A stretch of DNA of 64,000 nucleotides from contig NW_020170389.1 in assembly GCF_000524195.1 (NCBI RefSeq), positions 1,512,533-1,576,532 on the forward strand, read 5' to 3'. The stretch is from Echinococcus granulosus (Eukaryota > Platyhelminthes > Cestoda > Cyclophyllidea > Taeniidae). The position numbers were made by a program, and so were the translations under genes. The notes beneath the pieces are model-generated. The model worked only from the letters and a program-made list of their open reading frames with translations, was not told the DNA's origin and searched no databases. Positions 48,760 to 60,100 of the stretch are shown in pieces (within the stretch, counting starts at the first letter, position 1; each line of letters opens with the position of its first letter).

Positions 48760-48915
48760 CACGCACGCACACATACACTCGCATTCACATGCACAGGTAT
48801 GCGCACACCCACACGACTGACCTAGGGTGAGACATGCAGGCTCGGTGCCAATACAGTTTGCTCAGTTGCCTCACTGTGAGTGAGTGAGTGGGTGTGTGTG
48901 TGTGGGCGTATGTAC
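48760..48915. repeat. CA-rich tract facing a TG-rich tract (imperfect microsatellite pair)
   Basis: 48760-48820 is built of CACG, CACACA and CACTCG units; 48876-48911 is GTGAGTGAGTGGGTGTGTGTG. The two are roughly complementary with about 55 bp between them, so the RNA or single strand could fold into a long imperfect hairpin. Confidence 0.6.
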
Positions 48916-51900
48916 GCCTGTATGCAGTCGCGTGCGCCATTGCACATTTGAGTGCTTCCATTGCTCCAACCAGTAGGAGGCAAGAACGCGATCAAATTGG
49001 CATTGGATCGTGGTGATAGATTGCGCCTGTAAAAGTGTGTGCACTTGCAGGCATAGGAGCTCAATTTTGCCCCACTACTCCTGGCTATCAGTTCTGTCTT
49101 CACTATCCAGAGAGGGAGAAGGGAAGGATTTATGCAATCACAGGTCTTCTAAGCTCCTCATTAGGACATACTTTAGAAACTGGTGAGTCTAGCTTCTTGC
49201 TCTCACAATCTTATCCTTGAGCAAATTCAAAATTTAACCAAAATTTGCTTTACAAGTGCACCCTTAGGAACAAATCACAATTAAAAATCCAGTAAAGTTT
49301 TGAGCGGTCATAAGTCATTTAGAATATTCTACATTTTAAACTACAGTAACAACTTTACTATCAAAGATAAATTAATGCGATATAAAATTGCTGGGTTGTG
49401 GTTATTTTTTTTTGATTAAGAAATGTCCTTTGGAAAATATGACAACAAATCAAAGCTTCTCATCCGGATTATTTACCCCTTCTTTCCAATAAATACAGGC
49501 ACTTGAACAAACCTTGCAGATAATATTGGTGAAGAGTGGCATTGAGTTATCTATTTGTTGGATTTTTTGAATATCTCATTAAACAGAACCGTTTTATTGA
49601 ATTCCACATTTGGGAATTATATTGTGAACATAATCACACTTAAAGGCTGAAGTTTGTTTTCTTACGCGGGTTTTGTGAAGTCAGATTTATGCATTTGTAT
49701 TGCTGCAAAAGTGATTGCGAACGCTTTGCTATCAGGGAGTTAATTTCTAAGCAAAAAGCATATCTAATGATAATTTTCTAAAAACTGCATTAGTGTTAGT
49801 ACCCATTATCTGAAAAACCGTGAGTCATCACTGAATTGCTAGTTGAGTCAGGGCTAATGACTGGAACAATAGCTGAATCACCGAGGCCGTTAAAGCTATT
49901 TAGTGGCCACCGAGTAGGCCCACAATTTGCTGCTTATTTACCAAACAACTCTACACATAAGAGGTGTCATCGGTGGATATGCAAATGTATCCGAAGGCAG
50001 TCGACGTATATGACCAAAGCCTTTGATGCAAATTAAGTCTTTGGCACGTAATCACATCGTTCGTCACTAATCGGAAGCACTGTCGACACTATGCTCGCGC
50101 AAGGAAAGTTCGCTGAGCCAGCCCTATCTAATAATCACTGGAATAAAATTTGCGGAGATCAGTTGTTTGTATCCGCCACCTTCATTCGAAAATTAAATTC
50201 GGATTAGGGGATTATGAGATAGCATGCAATTTTGATATTTACCGTATTTGCTGACCTAATCGGCGGATTATGGCAATCCATTGCTGTCTTTGTGCTAACT
50301 TCCCGCACCTTATATAGAAAAGACGAACAGCCGACACGCACTGTGACACGTCACACCTATTATTCACGCAGGTTCAAGCACGACTGCACTTACCAGGCCT
50401 CACTTGATCAATTATTAAAGAAGGACTGTTCAAAACACATGCACATATGGTAAGACTTCAGTGAAATTTCAAATCTGGCATTCTGACTCCTTTGCTCAGC
50501 TTTAAGAAGTCACCATGAGCTCTAAGTGACAAAACATTATATCTGATGTGTTGTTAGACTGTCGTGAGTGTCAACACACTTATGCTGGAAACGTTGTATG
50601 ATTTGCATGGTGTTTTTTCAAACCATCCACACACACACGCACTTAACAACAACACTTTTTTGTCGATCATGTGCATATCAGTAGCACTTCCTAACTATAG
50701 TCTTGCTATGACTTTAAAAAGGAAATTCAAACCTCATTATACCTCTATAAGTAAAAAAGATTAGGAGTACGATCTGAAGATATCAAGCTATGATTTGAGG
50801 GGCTAGAGACATAAAAATGACTGAGCTAGTCACACAGTTACCTTATTTGCCAGCAGAGAAATGATTTAAGTCATGGGGTGTGCTGCGAAATAGGATAGAG
50901 ATGACAATTATTACCCTTTCAATTTTACAAAGCGATATTATGTGGTTAGTCTTTTCATAACCTACTGGTAACTCATTGACCCATATGAGGATTGGATAAT
51001 GATGGTTCTAGTTAACACATTTTCGTTTCACAGTAACCACGATGCAAATGCTACCCCATTTCATTGGTCCATTGCAAATAAAAAAGTGGACTTGTAAAGC
51101 TTTTAGGCATCCGTTTTATCGGCTTAGCCCGTTATATGTAAGTGGTTTGTATTTGAAATTTTGCAGTGACTTTGCCAATCTGATGACACTCAGATCGTCA
51201 TTTTTAAATAAGAATCTACCATTACATTTGATAAAATCTGATGTGGCGCTTCTTGTGCAAAGCATTGTAAATTCACGCTTTTTTTTCGAAATTCCCATAA
51301 TCTGATGTATAGAAAACCTAGTATCCAAAAATAAAACATCTACTAAACACTGAAATAGCTTTAATATCTTGCTTTTATCCCTTACCTTGGGTGACATTTA
51401 AAGTAGCTTCTGCACTAGGGACTGAATTCACAATTTCAAATTTCAAATTTTTACACTTAAACCGCTTGTTTCCCAACGACTGCCTGTTGAGAAGTGAGTA
51501 ATTTTAAAATAGACTGGGTTATTGTGAAAAATGCGCTAAATTCCACGTTGCTTCGTTTTTTCTGGCCCGACGTGCACTAATGAAGTTGCATTATCAGCAC
51601 AACACAGTGTCTCATTAAGGTCAGATCATAATAATGACGAAAACACTTTCATTGAAATGTGACCAAGACCCAGTAGCTCTCTAAAAGCACAGTCTGCATG
51701 CTACATAGATATTTTACGAATGGGAGCCGAGTAAATAGACCCACTAGAAATAAGGTAGCCCAGACCGGCTACTTCAACAATAATCTTTGCACAGGAACTG
51801 CTGCGCCATTGACGAATACGGACATGATAGGCTGTAAAAAATTTTGCAGCCACACTTACCTGTACTGTTTGATGAAACACTGGTAGCTTTTTTATTAATT

Positions 51901-52030
51901 GATTGGTGGTGCGTAAAGGAGTTAGCATTGGCGAGTTCCACTGGTTGATCGGGCCTTTGTGAATGTAATAAGTCGATGTGATTGGAGACCTCCCCTCTTC
52001 TCACCTCATTTATACTTCTCTTTTATTTTA
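48916..52030. other. Intergenic sequence upstream of the LC8-domain gene
   Basis: About 3.1 kb without recognised genes. Short frames (for example 51042-51305 plus, 51116-51397 minus) overlap each other on opposite strands and lack motifs. The promoter of the downstream gene presumably lies near the right end. Confidence 0.4.
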
Positions 52031-52031
52031 G
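52016..52031 (+). promoter_or_regulatory. Candidate leader acceptor of the LC8-domain gene
   Basis: CTTCTCTTTTATTTTAG, preceded by a long pyrimidine run (CTCCCCTCTTCTCACCTC), stands 52 nt before the ATG at 52084. This is the best-looking acceptor of its kind in the window, and fits spliced-leader addition or a 5'UTR intron. Confidence 0.45.
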
Positions 52032-52083
52032 CAAGTACAAACGAGCCTCTATTGACGTTACCAAAACCTGATTCGACAAACCA

Positions 52084-54220
52084 ATGGCACAAGTAACAAA
52101 AAAGTACGTATTTCCATAACTTATTTCTGGTCCTGAATGAGGCATGCTACTGTAGTGAAATAAATTTAAGTTTATTCGGTAAAAGGGTAACTGAGATTTT
52201 GCTAAAATGAAACCCTAACTGTAAGACCATTACATATTTAATTGTAGGATTACATTTCAAAATTTTTTTGAGCATTACACTGTTCAGAATATAGATTCTT
52301 CCTAAATGATCTGAATCATTCCCGCGGCATCTTTGTCATTATTAATGAATTACCATAAGTACCTGTTTTATATCACAGCAGTTCATTTTGCACTTAAGTA
52401 CATCCGATAGCGAGGAATGGTCGCGAGGTCAGGGTGAATTTTTCATAACCTCTCGATCAACGGTAACGAATCGCCGAACTGACGTCACATCGAAGACCTT
52501 CCAGAGCGGTAGTAATGTCGGCAGCGACTCGGAGAGTAAACCGACCAATCGTCCTCAGTACACGGTCTACCGCAGTGAGGATGAGGTACCCTACCAGAAG
52601 TCCAATAACACCACTGCAATCCATGTTGACGTGCGCCCCTCCCATCCGCCCGTCGATGTGGCGATTCGCCGCATATCCACGACTGGCGAAGACTGGATGG
52701 TGTCGGGAGAGCCGCGAAATCATGTGTACCCCACTGAGACCCTTATCGTGAGTCCTCCAGCTGCTCGCACTGGCAGTCGACGCCAAAGACGAACCCTTCG
52801 TCAGGGAAGTGAAGCTCGTGTTGTCACCAAAATGACCATTCCTCCGCTTGAGCCAACTAGTCTGGGCAGGCCGAGAAATCAACGAAGTTACTCCTCCGAT
52901 ATCATTCGCGAGACAGAGGCTACTTCTCAACGCCGCAGACAATACGAGCAGTCTTCATTAAACAATGCTTTTCGGCAGATGAACCTGCAGGACCAAACAG
53001 GACGTTCGCAGTCAGTCAGTCGACGCAAAAAGGACTCAGTTCATCATCATCACTCACGGTGCTACGGCCACAAGCACTCCAAAATCCGGCCAAGTTCCCG
53101 CTCGCGTGCTCGTGACATATACGGAACTTTACGTGGTATACCGATGACAATAGGCTACACTACTCCCACGTTAGCCTTCTATCCCGATTGGTCGGGCAGC
53201 TTTGCACCTGTGTCGCCAGCAGCCTACTACTATCCAGATGATTACGCAACTCCAGTGCCTGGTGTACCATACCTCCCCTCGCCAGCCATTCCGATTCACT
53301 ACAGCCTTCCGCGTCGATACCCTCCAATGGCTACTATCTATGGACCCAGATCGGGCATTCCGATGACCACAGTTCCATCAATGACTCCAGGGACTGCTCA
53401 GAGGTTCCCTCCAGTCTATCCAAGGAGCGCCAGAACTCCGAGTCAGTATCACTGTGTATGCTGCCCCAACAGGGCTCACCAATGCACCACAGAGAAAAAT
53501 TCACGTGTCTTTAATTTTGAAGGTGATCAATGGGAAAGCGAAGGCCCGACTCCGAGTAATCCAAATCAGTATGGACGTAGCACTCTAACGAAACGCACTC
53601 GCTCAAAACAGCAGTTCTTTGAGACACAACGCATGCAGGCACAGTCTGGTATGACTGCATCGATGGACGCTGGTCGAAAGTTACACCAAACACCGACGGA
53701 GTTTGAGGTACCTATTCAGAAGGAGACACCCACTGCGATGCCCTATGGGCTAGTTTCACCAGGAGGTACGCTGAACGAAACCACTTACACTTCTCAAAAG
53801 TATCAAAATACCTGGAATGCGACACTGTCACCAAAGGGTGTTGTAGCAATGCCATCATTGCACGGCGAGGTAACACGAGACGATGGATTCCCACCTGATT
53901 ATGTGGACCTGACTGACGTGGGCATTGAATATACTAACGGAATGGATGACGGTGAGGTTAATGCGTCATTGCCACCACCGGATAAGAAGGTAGTTCTTCA
54001 ACTGGCAGAGTCAGCTCTCGCCACAGCAAACGGCCCAACACAGGTAGCCGCTACTTTAAAGAAAGCAATGGACGATAATTTCGGACCCGTTTGGCACGTG
54101 ATTGCTGGCACTGGAGCCTACGGAAGCAATATCGCGAGTCTTGGAGGGCAACTGCTTCATTTCAAAGCATTCGGCTGGGCCTTCCTCATTTGGAAGACGT
54201 CTGACCAGCAACCGGAGTAG
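52084..54220 (+). CDS. Large disordered protein ending in an LC8-type dynein light chain domain
   Basis: Exon 2 (52379-54220) carries about 613 codons. An ATG at 52084 (MAQVTKK) joined through a GTATTT donor at 52108 or a similar site probably supplies the start, because exon 2 has no good early Met. The first 530 or so residues are low-complexity: Ser/Arg/Thr-rich, a HHHHSRCYGHKHSK stretch, then a Pro/Tyr-rich part (SPAAYYYPDDYATPVPGVPY). The last 78 residues match the dynein light chain 1/2 fold in order: helix 1 LQLAESALATAN, helix 2 VAATLKKAMDDNFG, strand PVWHVIAG, and the end FGWAFLIWK. LC8 itself is about 89 residues and forms a dimer that binds short peptides of dynein intermediate chain and many other partners. 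Flatworms have many dynein-light-chain-like proteins, several in the tegument; a long disordered extension is unusual. Its function cannot be stated from sequence. Confidence 0.78.
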
Positions 54221-54678
54221 AAAAGGCTGTCTAGAGGAGTAGTCTTCGCCTTTCGAATTTTGTTAGCTTATACTTCTGCTTTTCTCCTCTTATTAAGTAG
54301 TGACCGCTGGAAGGAAATGCACATATTATGCACTCTTGGAGTGAAAGTTGAGACTTTTCAAACACATACACACAGATATTCATCAGTCCACCCCATCATT
54401 CGTTCATGCGTACACATTTACACTGCTCAATCTCACTAGTTTAGAGACAACTTTCGCGATAGAATTGTCTCAAACCGCCCGTCTTCTTTCTTTCTCTGCT
54501 GCCCATGAAACACTGACTGTTTCTTACCATTGGCTTTCGCTAATTCCTATACAATTTGTGCTGAATTTCAACTAATTAATAACCATAGTTCTTAAAATAC
54601 CGAATTAGAACGTCTTTTGTCAAGATCAAATCCTCTAAAAGTAATTTATAACATAACTCCCGTTTTGCCATTGTCTTT

Positions 54679-54684
54679 AATAAA
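54679..54684 (+). terminator. Candidate polyadenylation signal of the LC8-domain gene
   Basis: AATAAA about 460 nt behind the stop codon; the first canonical hexamer seen downstream. Confidence 0.4.
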
Positions 54685-56766
54685 TTCCACACAGCTGGAT
54701 ACACATTATTAAACAAATGAATCCGTGGTTTTGCTCAATTCATGGGAAAATCGCGCAATTATTTACCAAAACAAGGTAGATTGATAACTCCCAGTTTCAG
54801 TATTAAAATGCATGTGATACAATTATGATTATGTAGTGCTATACACACTGATGTGGATGAACTAGGCCTCTATCTGTTTCCCTGTTGTGACCTTTGAGTT
54901 CATGGCAAGGCGGGGTTGGTACTGTTATCATACTATCAATTATAGGCACTTGCATTCACGAAGCAAGCGCTGGCCAATCAATTTCGTTTATACGAAACAA
55001 TTTTTTCGTAATTCTTTAACAGTTTCTACTGCATTTATAGCTGATGTTAGATGTGAAAAAATGGGTTATTTTAGACGAAGTTTAAACCTAATTATGGTTT
55101 ACTGAATCATAGACTGACTCGTTTACTCACGTGACACCCAGGAGGATATATCATCAACTCTTTACTTAAAAGAGGATGCTAACCTTATGTTGGACTTTTA
55201 AGAGGAGATAGGGTTTGCGTAGATATTAACGATGTGTATATAAACACTATACATGCCAAGGAAATGGATTAATAAGGAAATTTGTGTCAAATTTATTTCA
55301 GTGCCGAGATACGCGACTTTATGACATCTACCTTACCTTGATTAGTTTTTACCACCTGTAGCTAAGTGAGTCATGTCGTTAGCTCACTTTTAAGGTGAGA
55401 TATACTTCTCAGCACTAGCAATCGTGATTTCTGGAAGTGTACCCGTGTCAGTTTATGGTTGTTGCCGTCTCTACTGCAGCACCTATAAATTGCTCGTAGT
55501 AAAATCCTCCAAAAAACTCTACCGTTATGTGAATCATCACATTATACAGTAGATGGTGCGCTGAATAGGCTGTTTAATAGACTGAATAAAAAGAGTTTAC
55601 AGTCATGGAAATTATTTCATAGTGAAGCCAGTCAGCAGACTTTTTAGCCACATTTGAGCAATTGAAATGCACCATCCAGTGGATGCAATTAACTCCAAGT
55701 AACACTTTCCAATTATTCAACTATGGAAGTGAGAAGATCACACTCGCTTTGATCTGTGCCCTTCGCTAAACTCTAGTACGGAATACTATTCTACTCCATG
55801 AGAAAATAATCCTCCTTTGCATAATTCTAACGGCTCCATAAATGTTGTAATTTATGTTTTATAGAAATGGGAAAATGAACTGTTTTCTAATAAGAATATA
55901 CCCAAAGACACATCAACACATTGTGTCAGTAAACCATTCATAAGGTACCACTTAGCTGTGATAAATAAAATTCAAACCTTGCATTAAAGTAACGTATAGC
56001 CTGTATGTACATAATTTATTGTTAAGATGACACAAATGCTCGAGGAAATCACTTATTCGTCTTGTGAAAATTCTAGAGTCTGTAATCACTTCCACTGTTT
56101 GGACAAAATTAGTTATTTTAGTGCAATATCTCATAAAAAAAGAACAGCACAAGAGGATATCAAACACATTCAATGGGAAAGGAACTACTACTGATTACAC
56201 ATTGAGTATTTGTAAGTTAAAACTTTGTTGGTGACATTTATGACGCCTGTCATTAAAATGCCGATCATCAAAATGTACTATAAAAGGTTTAGCAATGAAC
56301 CTGTAGTCCCTTAGTCAACTTAAAAGACTTAGCAAGACACACTAACCTGGAGGTAGGTGTAGCATCAATGCACAAAAAGACGCAGAGTTTAGTAGCCCTT
56401 ATAGCATGAAATGAGTCCGTACCAAATCTCTAGGGAATTAGAAGGTCTGCATGCTTAGACAAAGACGCACCATCCTGCAATAAACCACCGTAACCTAATT
56501 TAAGACTTAATCGCCTTAAGGTCAAGTTTCGTCTATGTCTACTTGGCCTCCAATCTCAAGACAATTGAAAGAGCAATTGTCAATAAATCCTCAAGCGATT
56601 ACCATGCTCCACTCTGAAGCCTTATGAGTTGCGATTCAAAACATGCACCGAAAAAGAAATGCAAGATTAATGTAGTATATCAAATCCCAAGCCCCTTGTT
56701 CACAAGAAAACTAGTATGAGGGGATATTCCAAAGAAGCTCACAGATTTTACTTCCTTTTACTAGAC
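54685..56766. other. Intergenic sequence between two convergent genes
   Basis: AT-rich with no recognised gene, RNA or repeat on either strand. Confidence 0.4.
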
Positions 56767-56772
56767 TTTATT
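56767..56772 (-). terminator. Candidate polyadenylation signal of the minus-strand membrane-protein gene
   Basis: AATAAA on the minus strand, about 425 nt behind the stop at 57196; the first one downstream. Confidence 0.35.
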
Positions 56773-57195
56773 ATCTGAATAACTTGTATGCTTCATATTT
56801 GATTACAGCCTTTTGAGAGAGACATGCCAATTCTATTGACGCCTAGGTGTGTTACACGCTTCAGTGCCAACACCAAGGCTAATCACAGTAGGTGATGTAC
56901 TTTAGCTTTGTATATAAAAGGCCAAAATCAAATAGGATCGGATGGTAAATAAATTATATATTTTGCCGTAAATGGCGAACACTGCATACTTCTGCCAAAT
57001 GCAACAATGTAACTCTCACAGACAACAGTGTCAGAAGCATTAGTAGTGGTCTGCTTCTCCTGAGGAAAGCCAAGAGAAGGGAAGAAAAGGGCAGGGAAGA
57101 AGCCAGATAAAACTGTTGTAGTTTGGCATTGATGCAGTGGTGGGGTTACGACAACAGATACCAACTAAAAACGTCCATCGACACATGTACACATC

Positions 57196-60100
57196 TTATG
57201 TCTGGGACTCAGCAGCCGTTTGAGACTCTGTTGATGGCATTGGCGGCTTTTCAGGTTGTAAAGGGAATTTTAAGTCCTTCATGTCAGGGTTAGCTCGCAG
57301 AGTATTGTCATCGGGGTTACTGTCGTCAGTGGTGCAACTGGCGGAGCTTGAAGGAGTTTGAGGATTAATGGCTGGTGGTCTACGAGAAACGGTTGAATTG
57401 AGTGATTTGGCGAAAATGGAGACCACCCCGGTTGTCGAGGCGTTACTACCAGCCTCGGTTTGTGCATTGGGGTGGGGGTTAAACTTAGCCTCCTCGCCTG
57501 TTCTGGGGTTTTCAATGGGATGGAAGTTCTGCGTCCACATGCTCTCCATCGGCGTAGACGGAAAGTAGGCGGGAAGTTCTGCCAGAGACGTTTGAGTGCC
57601 ACGAGGGTCTATGATTTGGTGGTAGTTGGAAGGCATGTTGGGTGAGATGGTTAGCATTGGAAGGAGGTACTTGATTCCCGAATTTGAAAGAGCCCCTTTG
57701 CTAGCGCCTTGTACCAGTTTCTTTCTCTGTCCCCTAAATGTAAGGTGCATCCTCATCAGCCACCATTCTCGACGTTAACTGAGTCCGATTCTTGGTTTAC
57801 TCTTAACAATAAGTTGCGATGCAATGAGCTTCATCCCTGTTCAAAAAGTTGAATGTTATTGTTACGGGTTGCTTCAAAATTCTCTTCTTATTCCCAAAGT
57901 TTAGGCAATTACTAGTGTACTAGTAAAACTAATAATAGCAGCTGTCTATTTCATCGTCAGAATGTTTCGACATTTTTGTAGATCTGGGAACGCTTATCAG
58001 TAATGAGATATAACGATGGATGATTTTTTGGCTCTAAATCCAACACAACTAGATTTTTAATAAATTAAATTAGTGCACTCCCAGTTTTTCAAGGACTGTT
58101 TCATTGTTATTAAAGTTTATTCTACTTGCATCTCACTTACTCCCCCACTTTAAAGCAGAAGGTTTCCATTCCACCCCTTTCAAGAATTTGTTTGAGGCAG
58201 ATAATGCATAATTAAATTTCAAGTGTTTTAGCGTAGCATTTACGGCTTCGGCGCAGGTGAATTTGCCAATTTAAAGGCCATCATACCATCAAATGAACGT
58301 GATCCTGAATATCTGCTTATTTAACTTTTCAAGTCTTGTTAATATCCTTCGAATCTAGGTTTTTGTTCGTCCTTTTTAATGATCAATAATTATATTGACG
58401 GTCCGACACGTTGGTTCTGGGAGTTGATGCAAACACCATGAGTTTAAAATTACCATATATGTGCCGTTAATAGGGTGGGATTGCAAGTACTGGAAGTCAA
58501 GTTCAGTCAAATAAAAATTTTGGTTAACGCGAGCAATTCAGTGAGAGATTGTCACACATAGGGCCCTGAATTGTTGAATTGCTTCCAGAAGCTAAATGTC
58601 CAAAAATACAATAAAGCAGATATCTTGTGCAATTAAACACCATACTGAGTCATGAGACCCCTTGGGCATAAAATACTAGCGCATTTTAGTTGAAATAAGA
58701 GCCGAGACACAAGTGATCTCACTGTTAAATTTGAGCTGCCGTAGCTGTAGGCCTTAGGAGGACGGCATCAGTATTCGCTCTTAGACCCAAAAAATATACA
58801 AATGGGACTCTGGTAAGACCTTTTATAAATTTAAAGTGACAAAGTGGTCAGAAGGAACCAAAATATTCCATCTAAAAGGAAGGTTATAACTTAGTTATGT
58901 ATACTACGTATCTTTGCTCTGAATTAACCTACCCCACCAAAGGCAACTTTCGAACTAGTCAAATTTTACATTTAAGGACAACTTAAATGGGTAAAAAAGA
59001 ATACTTTAACCAGTTATGCCTAAAAACTATACTTTTATTGGCGTTTGCCAGCAATCTGCATCTCACTGACAATTTCCACTTCCATCTGTCAAACATTGTT
59101 TTAAACAATATGAACTCCTTCCAGCTAAACGCATTATTAGCAGAACAACAAGTTCCACTCTACAGGAATTTAGTACCCAACGATGATATGACACCGCATG
59201 ATCAGATTAGTGTCCTCTACAAAAAAGTCTTCTTGTTGACAATGTTTCCTGCTGACTGATCTCAGGAGTGATGAGAAATCTACAGTAAATCCTTAACTGA
59301 TCTAACCACCTCGGTTATATTTTCATCTTCTTAGGGTACACACAAATTTAACTGTTCACATTTATATTTATAGCCCATTAATCTAATAGCATGATGATGT
59401 AAGAATGAATTCTGTCATAGCTTTAAAACAACCAGTAGATGCAAATTTCCCCCCACCTTCATGCTAGCTTCCTGACTCGAGGTTTTGCCATCAGGACCTC
59501 TAGGAAAGAAAGAGTTCGAAGAAACGCTCTCTCCATCCTCACTGCTGGTTCCCAGGCCACCATTACCTTCACCACCGCCTCCTTCTGCATTGCCACTGAA
59601 ACGAGATACGTGCACCTCACCGCCTTGAATGCCGAGGTCAGGTGTAGCCCCTGTGGCCTCCAAAACGGCAGCAGCTGCGGCCGCTGCCAGGGCATTTGCG
59701 GCCTCATTTAGCCGCATGGTCGCCTGAGGTGTCAGAATAGGAGAAACCAACCCGTAGCTGGAGACAGTCTGTGGGGAAATGCGTGGGCGGAGGACTTGCT
59801 GGCCCGTGAACTGCGGTGTTAAGGGGACGGGCTGAGGGGTTAGATGACCCTGGTAGGTCGGCGTGGTTGTGCGTGTATTAGGCGATTTTCGTATTCGAAA
59901 CACGCCATTTGGTGCCATCACTAAACACGGACAGCAAGAAGCAGGGCAATTAATGTTATTCCGAAGGGCTATATGTCTCACTTAGCTGTCTACTCTTAAA
60001 CCCTCATTTCACTGCAAGACAGAAAGTGCGCTTCTGCACGCTTGTGTGCGCATGTGAGCGCGCGTCTTCTGTAACTGATCCAAAGAAAAAAATATGGTGC

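Noticed and set aside
49035..49220. 61-codon frame with a signal-peptide-like start
   Set aside because: Too short, no continuation exon or conserved cysteine pattern; probably chance.
52457..52942. 161-codon minus-strand frame
   Set aside because: Antisense to the single long exon of the LC8-domain gene.
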